Positions 35,340-43,785 of a stretch of DNA of 64,000 nucleotides are shown piece after piece. Below the pieces are notes generated by a model, which was not told the DNA's origin, searched no databases, and worked only from the letters and a program-made list of their open reading frames with translations. Both the position numbers and the translations under genes were made by a program. Source of the DNA: Microcoleus sp. FACHB-61 (lineage in GTDB: Bacteria > Cyanobacteriota > Cyanobacteriia > Cyanobacteriales > Microcoleaceae); contig JACJNY010000063.1 in assembly GCA_014695295.1 (NCBI GenBank), positions 276,974 through 340,973 of the forward strand, in the 5' to 3' direction. Position 1 is the stretch's first letter. Every line of letters starts with the position of its first letter.

Positions 35340-35675
35340 CTTTGAGAGGCACCATCTATATTCTAATTGATGCCTGCCTGAGGGTAAATAAAGTTCTGAC
35401 TTCGGCGCCGGTTTCGGCAGTGATCGGGTCTTTGCAGGGTTCCACAGCTCGATCGGCTTGACAGTTGGGAGGAGTTATGGGTAACAAATTATAGCAGAAG
35501 CAAGAAGGAAGAAGGAAGAAACAGTCAAAGGGAGGGTTTCACTAATTAAGAACGTCCTCATCGTCGGGCGTGGTTGCGATATTATAAGTAGCGAGTTATA
35601 AGTTGCAAGTTATGAGTTAGATCTCTGATTTAAGACTCTACTCTACTCGCAACCCACAACTCTATCGCTGTTCCT
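35340..35675. other. intergenic region, no gene seen
   Basis: About 335 nt with a GAAGAAGGAAGAA purine stretch (35501-35520) like that at 19265, and repeated AAGTTA/GAGTTA words. No recognisable gene or RNA. Confidence 0.35.
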
Positions 35676-36197
35676 CTACTGGCAAAGTCGAAATTGTGCT
35701 ATCTCCGCAGGAATTCTTGAAGCATTAGGTACGCTAGCAGAGGCAGGAACGAAGATTCCCAGGCCGTAACTGCAACCCTCTGCCTTCGTGCATTCACCGG
35801 GTTTAGCACTGATTTGATATTCGCCTTGGGATGGGGGAGTAAAAGAGATTGACGCCAGTTCGCCTGTTTTTTGACTCGCAGCTATTTCCTGCCCGCTGGC
35901 ATCCTTGAGAGATAAGTTTAAATCCTGGCAATTTCCGTCGCAAGTGGCAACAAAAACATACTCCACATTAGGATGCAGCGTGGCTCTAAAAGGAGATGAA
36001 ACTTGCTTGCGAACTTGACCCAGCAACGGCACAAATACTAATTTTTGACCGTTGCCTTTCCGCTGGTCAACTTCTGTTTTCAAGCGACAAACAACCGTTT
36101 TTTGGTCGTCGGTCAGTTCTTGAGCAATCGCATTGCCTACGATTGCAGTACCGAGGAGCAGTGCCATACCAGAAATAACCAGATGTTTGATATTCAT
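35676..36197 (-). CDS. secreted protein of unknown function
   Basis: A 173-aa protein with signal peptide (HLVISGMALLLGTAIVGNAI, cleavage near AIAQ) and a beta-rich mature part: YVFVATCDGNCQDLNLSLKD, GELASISFTPPSQGEYQISA then KPGECTKAEGCSYGLGIFV. Five or so Cys suggest disulfides, consistent with the periplasm. The pattern of an exposed beta domain with 'YxVxATCDxxCxDLxLxLxDxxG' is found in several cyanobacterial hypotheticals. No assigned function. Confidence 0.6.
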   Translation of the reverse strand: MNIKHLVISGMALLLGTAIVGNAIAQELTDDQKTVVCRLKTEVDQRKGNGQKLVFVPLLGQVRKQVSSPFRATLHPNVEYVFVATCDGNCQDLNLSLKDASGQEIAASQKTGELASISFTPPSQGEYQISAKPGECTKAEGCSYGLGIFVPASASVPNASRIPAEIAQFRLCQ

Positions 36198-36721
36198 TGA
36201 TGTCCGGTAAAGTTAATTTTTGGGTGATTGCAATAGACCGCTTTTGTCAGCAGTTTATTGATTTATCAGGAGCCTATCACATTTGTTGACTTTTCCTAAA
36301 AAAAGCTCGGAGAAAAGTGCGATCGAACTCATGTCTGGTTTTAGATGAATCTGGCGTCAGCTATCGCCGAAACTCCACAGATTGCGGACGGTACGAGCAG
36401 AACCTCGTCCTTCTTGTATTGTACTAAATTAGTACGCTCCCCATCCGCTGAGCAACCAGTTTCTGGGCGGATGCGGAACAGCTAAACCTAAGATTTATAG
36501 TAGAGACCGGGTTTAACAAGACCTGAGTGAGCCCAAGACTGTAAATCTCTGATACAGGTTCGCAGATTCCATATCAACAAGATAATTCTCTCCCTGTCCA
36601 TATACAAATAGGCTGAAACTTGTGGCTATACTAGACGAACAAAACTCCGAAAGCAAGAGTTAGTTCTTATTTCTACCCTCTTCCTCCTTCGGACTTCCAT
36701 CGGACTTCTTCCTTGTTCCCA
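36198..36721. other. 524-nt intergenic region with a palindrome and a structured element
   Basis: No gene seen. GTACTAA-A-TTAGTAC at 36421-36435 is a perfect palindrome that could be an operator. Immediately after, CATCCGC (36442-36448) pairs with GCGGATG (36467-36473), enclosing a second stem CCAG/CTGG (36456-36466): a compact nested hairpin that may be an RNA element. Confidence 0.45.
36421..36435. promoter_or_regulatory. perfect 15-bp palindrome, possible operator
   Basis: GTACTAAATTAGTAC is symmetric around its central A and lies about 220 nt upstream of the gene at 35676-36197. No regulator is identified. Confidence 0.35.
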
Positions 36722-37294
36722 TCATGTACCACTGTTCCGAAATTTCCACGCGGGAACAAATTTAGAATCTCCCCAAACGCCGCGGCGCTTTTTCTTAGCT
36801 TCGGCTTCCGCTTGTTCCAGAACACTTGCACTCGGACAGTTTTTCAAGTAAGGACGGTAAACCATTGCTAATCCTTCGCGAACCAAAACTTCTTGGGCAA
36901 ATGTGCCGTTTGGCAAGCGAACTTCACTAACTTGGCGGCCGTAACGGTCAGTATCGGTGACGGTCAAAACAACGCGACCGCCCCCTTGTTTGACAAGCTG
37001 CTGCATTCTTTGGTGCGCTAGATTTCCCCACTTAAATTGATTTTTTTTTGCTGCTGCTTTGCTATTTTTCTCAGCATTGGTGTGCGCGACTTCCGGTGCA
37101 TCTACACAGGCAAAACGCACTTTGATATCTTTTCCAGCGCTATCGCTGGCGACAAGGGTGTCGCCGTCGCTGACTCGCTTGACAGCATAGTTATTCGGCC
37201 CTAACTTTTGGGGGCATCCGAATAGTAGCAATAGCAGAGCAACTGCACTTAAGGTTGTTATTTTGGGGAAAATGGCGATTTTAGTTTGGCTCAT
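36722..37294 (-). CDS. thermonuclease (SNase-like), lipoprotein-type N-terminus
   Basis: About 190 aa. After a lipobox-like segment (LLLLLFGC) the staphylococcal nuclease fold shows VKRVSDGDTLVA, VRFACVDAPEVAH (catalytic Arg and Glu), DTDRYGRQVSEV (second Arg) and a terminal GVWGD. It hydrolyses DNA or RNA using calcium, probably at the outside of the cytoplasmic membrane. ATG 37294 leaves a gap of 11 nt from the polA stop; an ATG at 37324 inside polA is less likely. Cotranscription with polA is likely. Confidence 0.85.
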   Translation of the reverse strand: MSQTKIAIFPKITTLSAVALLLLLFGCPQKLGPNNYAVKRVSDGDTLVASDSAGKDIKVRFACVDAPEVAHTNAEKNSKAAAKKNQFKWGNLAHQRMQQLVKQGGGRVVLTVTDTDRYGRQVSEVRLPNGTFAQEVLVREGLAMVYRPYLKNCPSASVLEQAEAEAKKKRRGVWGDSKFVPAWKFRNSGT

Positions 37295-37305
37295 AGTTCT
37301 GTGTT

Positions 37306-40300
37306 TTATTTTGTTTCCATCCAATTTTGCCCAGCGTGGATGTCAACTATCAGCGGTACGCTAAGAGGCAGAGCATTTTCCATTGCCATTCTAATTTTCG
37401 GCTGCAATTCTTCCCATTCATCGGGAGGGACTTCAAAGATTAATTCATCGTGAACTTGCAGCAGCAGCCGCGCCTGATAGTTTTGCAAAATTTTGTCTAC
37501 CTCAATCATGGCAAGTTTAATGATATCAGCACTAGAGCCTTGAATGGGAGCGTTGGCTGCGGCCCGCAAAGATTGGGCGTCATCTCTGCTGACAGATTTA
37601 AGTCGATCGGAGTGAATGTCTTGGGGATTGCGGCCTTTTAAGTCGCGGAGGCTTTCGCTCTCGAAGTTCAAGTAGCGGCGGCGGCCGAGTATTGTGGTGA
37701 CATAGCCCAGGGCGATCGCCTCTTTTTTTACTTTCTCCAAAAACTCAAAAACCTTAATGTAACGCTCGTTAAATCGCTTAATAAACTCTTTCCCGTCTGC
37801 TGAAGTTTTGCCCATCGAACGACCAAACTTAATCGCCCCCATACCGTAAATTACCCCAAAATTAATTGTTTTGCCAAACCGTCTTTCGTCCGGAGTTACT
37901 TCCTCTTTTTCAAACAGCAGTTGAGCGGTTACGGTATGCACATCTCGGTTATTTTGATAAGCTTCTATTAACACAGGTTCTTGACTCAAATGAGCCAAAA
38001 TTCGCAGTTCAATTTGAGAATAGTCAGCCGACACCATCAGCCAACCTGACTCCGGCAAAAAAGCCTTGCGAATTTGCCGCGAAAACTCGGTGCGGATGGG
38101 AATATTTTGTAAATTTGGATTGGAAGAAGAAAGCCTTCCCGTACCCGTTGCGGTTTGGTTGAAATCTGTATGCACTCGCCCGGTATCGGCACGCACTAAC
38201 TGCGGCAAAGCATCGACATAAGTTGATTTCAACTTGGATAATGTTCGGTGTTCTAATAAATCGTCTACAATCGGGTGGTCTCCTTGCAATTTATCCAAAA
38301 CAGCGGCGTCTGTAGAGTATCCCGTCTTAGTTTTGCGAGACTTTTTCTGAAACTCATCCGGAATTTTTTCTAACAATATTTCGCTGAGTTGTTTTGGGGA
38401 ACCTAAATTAAACTTTCTCCCCGCTGCTTCATAAGTTTTTTCTTCTATTTCTTTTAAGCTCTTTTCTAGCTGCTGCGACAGTTCTTGCAGATACTCTGAA
38501 TCAATGCGAATTCCGCAGTATTCCATTTCAGCTAAAACTGGTTCTAGGGGCTGTTCTACTTCCAGCAGCAACCGATGCAACGACTTTGTAGAAAAGTTAG
38601 CTTCATCAGCTTTTTCCAATTCGGATCTAAGTTTATTTACTAACCGAAATGTAGTGTAAACATCCATGCCGCAGTAGTCTGCTACTTTTACAATACTGAT
38701 GTCAGCAATTGTTTTGTTTTTCGGCACTAATTCATTGTAAGTTTTGGCAACAATGCCTAAGTATTCCCTTGACAGTTCGCTGAGACTGTGATTTTTTTCT
38801 GGATTGAGTACGTAACTCGCTAGCATGGTGTCGAAGACGACTCCTGCTAGTTTAATTCCTTGACACCGCAGGATCGATCGATCGAACTTAGCATTTTGCA
38901 GCGCCTTCGGATAATTTTCGCTTTCCAAAATCGGACGCAAAGCATTTAAAACTGTGGCTTTGTCTAAGTTTGTGCCCGTTTTGTGTCCCGTGGGAATGTA
39001 AGCGAGATCCTCTTCACCGGTTCCCCAACAGCAGCCAATTCCCACTAATTCGGCGTCCCGCGGTTCGATGGCGGTGGTTTCGGTATCCCAGGCCACGGGT
39101 GAGGCTTTGTCGGTGCAGGTTTGCAGCAGTTGGACTAATTCGTTTAACTGTTGGGTTGTTTGAATTATTCGGGGTTTAATTGGCAATTTGTTTTCCTGCT
39201 GGGCGGCTAGGGTTTCTGCGGGACTAAAAAACCACAACGCGTCGTCTTCTGAACTTTCAGAAGTGGCAGGTGACTTATCTATTGTGGGGTGGGCATCTTG
39301 CCCGCCCTTTGCAACAGGCAAGATGCCTGTTCCACTGTCGGCAACAGGCAAGATGCCTGTTCCACTGTCGGCAACAGGCAAGATGCCTGTTCCACTGTCC
39401 ATTGAATTGATTGTGGGGTGGGCATCGGGTTCGCCCTTTGCCAATGGTTTTTCTACACCACCAAAACGCTTTTGAATTTGTTTAACTTTGCTTAAAAAGG
39501 TTTTAAATTCCAATTTTTCCAGCATGGGAATCAATGCTGATTCGTCAAAACCTATAAGCTTGCAATCTTCTAAGTTGATTTCTAATGGCACGTCTTGGAC
39601 AATTGTCGCCATGCGTTGAGAATGATAAGCAGCTTCTTTGCCTTCTTCTAGCTTTTTCTTAGTTGCTCCTTTAATCTCGTCTATGGCTGCATAAATTCCG
39701 TCGAGGGAATTGTAAGCCTCCAGCAATTGCAGGGCGGTTTTGTCGCCGATGCCTTTCACTCCGGGAATGTTGTCGGATTTGTCGCCGCACAGGGCTTTGT
39801 AATCTACTACTTGTTCGGGCAAAATACCGAGTTTGGCTTTGACTTCTTCCGGGCCGTATTCTTGGGATTTGCCTTTGCCCGATCGCCTGAGTTCATCGGC
39901 ACTCAAATATAATACGCTGATTTGTTTTTCGGTTTCTACTAATTGAAACAAATCTCGATCGCCCGTGAGGATTTTGACCTGATAACCTGCCGCGCTGGCT
40001 TTGTTTGCCAAAGTTCCCAAAACATCGTCCGCCTCGAAGCCGGGAGCAGTTATTGCTCGTAAATTCAAATAGGTGAGGAGTTCTTGCAGGTTTTTGAGAT
40101 CGGGAATAAAATTTTCGGGAGTTTCCGCACGACCGGCTTTGTAAGTTTCGTCTGCTTCGTGGCGAAAAGTGGGTGTGGCGAGGTCAAAGGCGATCGCCAT
40201 GTACTGGGGGTCGTGGGCTGCCATTACTTCCAGCAGCGACTTGAGAAAGCCAAAACAGACGCTGGTGGGAATGCCTGTCGTAGTTCGCAAGCCTCCGTCT

Positions 40301-40407
40301 CGACTTTTGTCAAAGGCGAAGTAGGAGCGAAAGGCCAGGGAGTGGCCGTCAACTAGGATGAAGGTGGGAGCTTGATTTTCCGACACAGACACAAATACCG
40401 ATCGCAC
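37306..40407 (-). CDS. polA: DNA polymerase I, with an in-frame repeat-derived insertion
   Basis: A three-domain Pol I of 1033 aa. The 5' nuclease domain (FILVDGHSLAFRSYF, GDRDLFQLVE, YKALCGDKSDNIPGVKG) is followed by the 3'-5' exonuclease-like domain (VAWDTETTAIEPRD, so DxE is present) and the polymerase domain (MVSADYSQIELRIL, YGMGAIKFGRSM, LLQVHDELIFE). The linker at residues about 322-375 holds three DSGTGILPVA repeats encoded by palindromic DNA repeats. The GTG at 40407 gives MRSVFVSVSENQ; GTG at 40386 (VSENQAPTF) fits relatives equally well. Confidence 0.96.
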   Translation of the reverse strand: MRSVFVSVSENQAPTFILVDGHSLAFRSYFAFDKSRDGGLRTTTGIPTSVCFGFLKSLLEVMAAHDPQYMAIAFDLATPTFRHEADETYKAGRAETPENFIPDLKNLQELLTYLNLRAITAPGFEADDVLGTLANKASAAGYQVKILTGDRDLFQLVETEKQISVLYLSADELRRSGKGKSQEYGPEEVKAKLGILPEQVVDYKALCGDKSDNIPGVKGIGDKTALQLLEAYNSLDGIYAAIDEIKGATKKKLEEGKEAAYHSQRMATIVQDVPLEINLEDCKLIGFDESALIPMLEKLEFKTFLSKVKQIQKRFGGVEKPLAKGEPDAHPTINSMDSGTGILPVADSGTGILPVADSGTGILPVAKGGQDAHPTIDKSPATSESSEDDALWFFSPAETLAAQQENKLPIKPRIIQTTQQLNELVQLLQTCTDKASPVAWDTETTAIEPRDAELVGIGCCWGTGEEDLAYIPTGHKTGTNLDKATVLNALRPILESENYPKALQNAKFDRSILRCQGIKLAGVVFDTMLASYVLNPEKNHSLSELSREYLGIVAKTYNELVPKNKTIADISIVKVADYCGMDVYTTFRLVNKLRSELEKADEANFSTKSLHRLLLEVEQPLEPVLAEMEYCGIRIDSEYLQELSQQLEKSLKEIEEKTYEAAGRKFNLGSPKQLSEILLEKIPDEFQKKSRKTKTGYSTDAAVLDKLQGDHPIVDDLLEHRTLSKLKSTYVDALPQLVRADTGRVHTDFNQTATGTGRLSSSNPNLQNIPIRTEFSRQIRKAFLPESGWLMVSADYSQIELRILAHLSQEPVLIEAYQNNRDVHTVTAQLLFEKEEVTPDERRFGKTINFGVIYGMGAIKFGRSMGKTSADGKEFIKRFNERYIKVFEFLEKVKKEAIALGYVTTILGRRRYLNFESESLRDLKGRNPQDIHSDRLKSVSRDDAQSLRAAANAPIQGSSADIIKLAMIEVDKILQNYQARLLLQVHDELIFEVPPDEWEELQPKIRMAMENALPLSVPLIVDIHAGQNWMETK
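39283..39440. repeat. palindromic repeat array inside polA
   Basis: Three 30-bp direct copies built around GCAACAGGCAAGATGCCTGT plus TCCACTGTCG, flanked by two GTGGGGTGGGCAT words in the same orientation as the repeats at 19305-19455. Translated on the minus strand it gives GEPDAHPT...DSGTGILPVA...GGQDAHPT without a stop. Confidence 0.9.
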
Positions 40408-40611
40408 GAAAGGATTTTCTCATTGTACTCAGTTGTCAGTCGGCATCGATCGACCGGAAGGATGGCCGACAGACTTGAGGACGCTTGACACTCGATCGGA
40501 TCTCGGCTTACTGTGCAGCTTGGCTGAGAATAGTACAAGATGTTAAGTAGGATTCCCTACGGGATAGCTTCGCACGCGCGTAAATTTACAAACACCTGCC
40601 GATCGAAGCCT

Positions 40612-41934
40612 ATGGCTGACATTAACCGATGCTACGAAATCCTCGAAATTGAGCCGGGATCTTCCTTAGAAGAAATTAAGCGCGCTTACAGGGATTTAGC
40701 GTTTGTGTGGCATCCCGATCGGTTTGCGCACAACGACCGCCTGCAACAAAAAGCTCACCAACGATTAACAGAAATTAATGAAGCTTACCAGCAGTTGGTG
40801 TTGTTTCTGAGTCAGCCTGAATCATCGAGGCCGATCGAAAAACAGTTTCAGCAGCCGCCGCCCCCGCCGGAAAAGCCGCTGAGAAGGCGTTCTGCAAAAT
40901 CAGCCGCCAGGCCTGGTTCCCAGCGCAGTCAAACCCGCCCAAAAGCTGCCTCCAAAAAATTTCAAACTCAAAAGAACTCTTCAAGCAAGAAACGATTTAC
41001 AGCTCAAAATCGCCAAGCGTGGCGGGGAAGAAAGCAACCAGTGCGAACGGTTGCGAGGGAAGCAGGGCCTTCTCAAAACTATCGAAAGCTGACCTCGAAA
41101 AGGAAAAAAGAATTTTCAACTCAATACTCACAACCGCGAAGCGCGCCGAGGGAAGTGCGGCCATCTCAACACTCTTCAAGCTTCCCTTGGGGGCCGCTAG
41201 CAATCGCTGTGGCGAGTTACGCTTTGACCGGTTGGATTTTGACGGTATCAGACGCCCCGCTGTGGATGTGGGCTTTAATCTGCGGTGCAGATTGGCTGTG
41301 GGCCGCGATTTTGCTGGCGGAGGGCTCGGCAACGCCCAGAGTGTGGCTGGCGGCGTTAGTTTTGGCTGGGGCGGTAGGGGGGTCGATCGCCGGTTTTCAG
41401 GCGGGAGGAATGGTCACAGGGGCTGCTTGGGGCGCAGTTGGGGCTGGTTTGGGGGCGATCGCCAGTTCCGAGGCCGAGTCTCGGGCTGTGGCTGGAGTTT
41501 TGGTCGTGGCGGGAGTGGTGACAGTGGTGGGATTGATGGCTGGAACGGGTTCTGGGGATTGGGTCAAGGCGTTGGTGGCGGCCGTGTCTTGGGCGATTGT
41601 CGGCTTGACGTGCGGGCTGGCGGCGGAAGTAGGCGTCAATTCTGGCCGCCCCGTCGGGATCGGAGGTGCGATCGGGCTGGGGATTGGGGCGTGGGCGGGG
41701 GCTTTGGCTGGGGCGGGTTCGCGGGCGATAATCGAAGCCTCACTGATCGCCGGGTCTAAGACTGTTTATGGCGCTTGGGCTGCGATCGGCATTATTGCTG
41801 GAGTTGTGGCGCGGATGGTAGCTGCAGAAAGGTTGACCCACACCGGCAGCGGGCTTTACACGTTTATCCTCTTGGTGGCTACTTCCGGTTTTGGGCTGTG
41901 GCTGGGAGGTTGGTTGGTCGATCGTATCTTTTAA
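40612..41934 (+). CDS. J-domain protein with a Gly/Ala-rich multi-helix membrane region
   Basis: Residues 1-70 are a J domain (CYEILEIEPGSSLEEIKRAY, with the HPD motif in VWHPDRFAHND), so it can stimulate an Hsp70. A basic Gln/Ser/Lys-rich linker (about 80-190) follows. From about residue 195 to the end there are seven or so hydrophobic, Gly/Ala-rich helices with small-residue repeats such as WGAVGAGLGAIASSEAESRA. This places an Hsp70 co-chaperone at a membrane. ATG 40612 fits the domain start; the frame is open from 40540. Confidence 0.8.
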   Translation: MADINRCYEILEIEPGSSLEEIKRAYRDLAFVWHPDRFAHNDRLQQKAHQRLTEINEAYQQLVLFLSQPESSRPIEKQFQQPPPPPEKPLRRRSAKSAARPGSQRSQTRPKAASKKFQTQKNSSSKKRFTAQNRQAWRGRKQPVRTVAREAGPSQNYRKLTSKRKKEFSTQYSQPRSAPREVRPSQHSSSFPWGPLAIAVASYALTGWILTVSDAPLWMWALICGADWLWAAILLAEGSATPRVWLAALVLAGAVGGSIAGFQAGGMVTGAAWGAVGAGLGAIASSEAESRAVAGVLVVAGVVTVVGLMAGTGSGDWVKALVAAVSWAIVGLTCGLAAEVGVNSGRPVGIGGAIGLGIGAWAGALAGAGSRAIIEASLIAGSKTVYGAWAAIGIIAGVVARMVAAERLTHTGSGLYTFILLVATSGFGLWLGGWLVDRIF

Positions 41935-42013
41935 ATTAGTCATTAGTCATTAGTCATTAGTCATTAGTCATTAGTCATTAGGAAAAATTACCAATTACCA
42001 ATTACCAATTACC
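41935..42013. repeat. TAGTCAT and ATTACCA heptamer arrays
   Basis: About six TAGTCAT heptamers (41937-41980) followed by four ATTACCA-type heptamers (41984-42013), two separate STRR families side by side. Confidence 0.85.
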
Positions 42014-42064
42014 CATTCCCCATGATCCTATTTTATAGCAACTGCCAAGACGATTAGGACGTTC

Positions 42065-43774
42065 TTAATTGCTGAAACCTGAGCTGAAAATTGCTTCTTC
42101 CTTCTTCTTCCAGCATAACTCCCAGCACTTATCGCTTTTCAGCAGCGCTTCAAACTCAGCCCTGGGCAAAGCTTTACTGAAAAAATAACCTTGAATTTCG
42201 TCGCACTCCTGATCGCGCAAAAAAGCAAGTTCCGACTCATTTTCTACCCCCTCAGCAATCACACTCATGTTCATGCAGTGTGCCATTTGAATAATCGCTA
42301 TTGTAATCGCTGCATTTTGGCGATCGTCTGCAATATCGCGAATAAAACTCTTGTCAATTTTAATCGCATCAAACGGAAAGCGTTTCGGATAACTCAAAGA
42401 AGAATATCCCATTCCAAAATCATCAATTGCTATGCTAATCCCCATATCTCTCCACACCGTAAAAGTTTGAACTGCTGCCGTTTCATCTTGCAAAATCAAA
42501 CCTTCCGTTAATTCTAATTCCAGACATTTAGGATCGAGATTAGTTTCTCTCAATATTTGTCTGACTCTCTCCGTCAAATTTTTTTGCTCAAACTGGCGGG
42601 CTGACACGTTGACTGCTACCCGCAGCGGCGGCAAACCCTGTGTTTGCCAAGCTTTAGTTTGCCTGCAAGCAGTCTCTAACACCCATTCGCCCAGCGGTGC
42701 TATCAAGCCCATTTCTTCAGCCATTGGAATAAATTCTCCTGGGGAAACTCTGCCCCTTTCTGGATGATTCCAGCGTACCAAAGCTTCAGCACCAATAATT
42801 TTTCCTGTTTTAATTTCTATTTGCGGCTCATAGTAAACTTCAAATTCAGAGCGTTTTAAAGCATTGCGGAGACAAGTTTCTTGAGTGAATCTCTTGATGG
42901 AAGTATTCGCAACTTTTGCAGTATAAAACTGATAATTATTTCCACCTCTTTGCTGAGAACTGTACATAGCTGTATAAGCATTTTTCAGCAGTTTGTCTCC
43001 ATCGCTGGCGTCGTTTGGAGATAAAGAAATCCCTATACTTGCCGTGAGGTAAAGTTCCGAGCCTTTGACAATCATAGGTTGGGCTACAATATCTAAAATG
43101 TTTTGAGCAATCTTGGCAGCATCATGCTTTTCGGCAACTGGTTCTAGAACAATTGCAAATTCGGCAGCTTCCAAACGAGCCACAATATTAATGTTCTTCG
43201 TGCAGTTACTCAGTCGCTCGGCAAATTTGCAAAGTACGGAGTCGCCGATATCGTGTCCCAATGTACTGTTAATTCGGTTAATTTTATCTAAGCTGAGAGT
43301 GATAACGGGAATGAGCGCTGGCAATTCTTTTTGCTTGTCTAATATCTGACTTAACCTATCTCGGAACAGCGAACGATTTGGCAAGTTTGTTAAGCTATCG
43401 TACTGATGTCGGTGGAGAGCTAATTGAATAGTTGTGTGCAAGTTTTTTTCCTCAAAGGGTTTGACAATATAGCCAAAGGGTTTGGTCGCATTGACGCGCC
43501 ACAAAGTGCTTTCGTCAGCATAAGCTGTCAGATAAACTACCGGGATTTGAAAGCGCAATCGAATTTCTGCTGCTGCTGTAATGCCGTCGATTTCTCCTTG
43601 CAGGTTAACATCCATCAAAACTAAATCCGGCCGGAATTTGGCTGCATATTCAATCGCTTCTTCTCCAGAATAGACCATACCAGTTATGCTATATCCTAGA
43701 GATATTAAACTGTCGGAAATGTCTTCCGCAATGATGCTTTCGTCTTCAACTATTAGAATTTTTTTGTTGAGCAC
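42065..43774 (-). CDS. receiver-GGDEF-EAL response regulator
   Basis: Receiver (about 1-120; EDESIIAEDI, phospho-Asp in LVLMDVNLQGEIDG, Lys in IVKPFEE), GGDEF (about 125-285) and EAL (about 310-555). The GGDEF signature is degenerate: RLEAAEFAIVL instead of xGGDEF, so synthase activity is unlikely and the domain may only bind GTP. The EAL is intact (EALVRWNHPERG, NVSARQF, ELELTEGLI, IAIDDFGMGYSSLSY, IKIDKSFI, VIAEGVEN), so c-di-GMP hydrolysis is expected. Its upstream neighbour 11 nt away is a histidine kinase. Confidence 0.93.
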   Translation of the reverse strand: MLNKKILIVEDESIIAEDISDSLISLGYSITGMVYSGEEAIEYAAKFRPDLVLMDVNLQGEIDGITAAAEIRLRFQIPVVYLTAYADESTLWRVNATKPFGYIVKPFEEKNLHTTIQLALHRHQYDSLTNLPNRSLFRDRLSQILDKQKELPALIPVITLSLDKINRINSTLGHDIGDSVLCKFAERLSNCTKNINIVARLEAAEFAIVLEPVAEKHDAAKIAQNILDIVAQPMIVKGSELYLTASIGISLSPNDASDGDKLLKNAYTAMYSSQQRGGNNYQFYTAKVANTSIKRFTQETCLRNALKRSEFEVYYEPQIEIKTGKIIGAEALVRWNHPERGRVSPGEFIPMAEEMGLIAPLGEWVLETACRQTKAWQTQGLPPLRVAVNVSARQFEQKNLTERVRQILRETNLDPKCLELELTEGLILQDETAAVQTFTVWRDMGISIAIDDFGMGYSSLSYPKRFPFDAIKIDKSFIRDIADDRQNAAITIAIIQMAHCMNMSVIAEGVENESELAFLRDQECDEIQGYFFSKALPRAEFEALLKSDKCWELCWKKKEEAIFSSGFSN

Positions 43775-43785
43775 TAAATTATCTC

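Noticed and set aside
39283..39440. repeats in polA as a CRISPR array
   Set aside because: Units are adjacent without unique spacers, palindromic, and in frame; no cas genes are in the window.
41019..41759. 246-aa plus-strand frame inside the J-domain gene
   Set aside because: It is a Gly/Arg-rich shadow in another frame of a GC-rich region; the J-domain frame has clear motifs.
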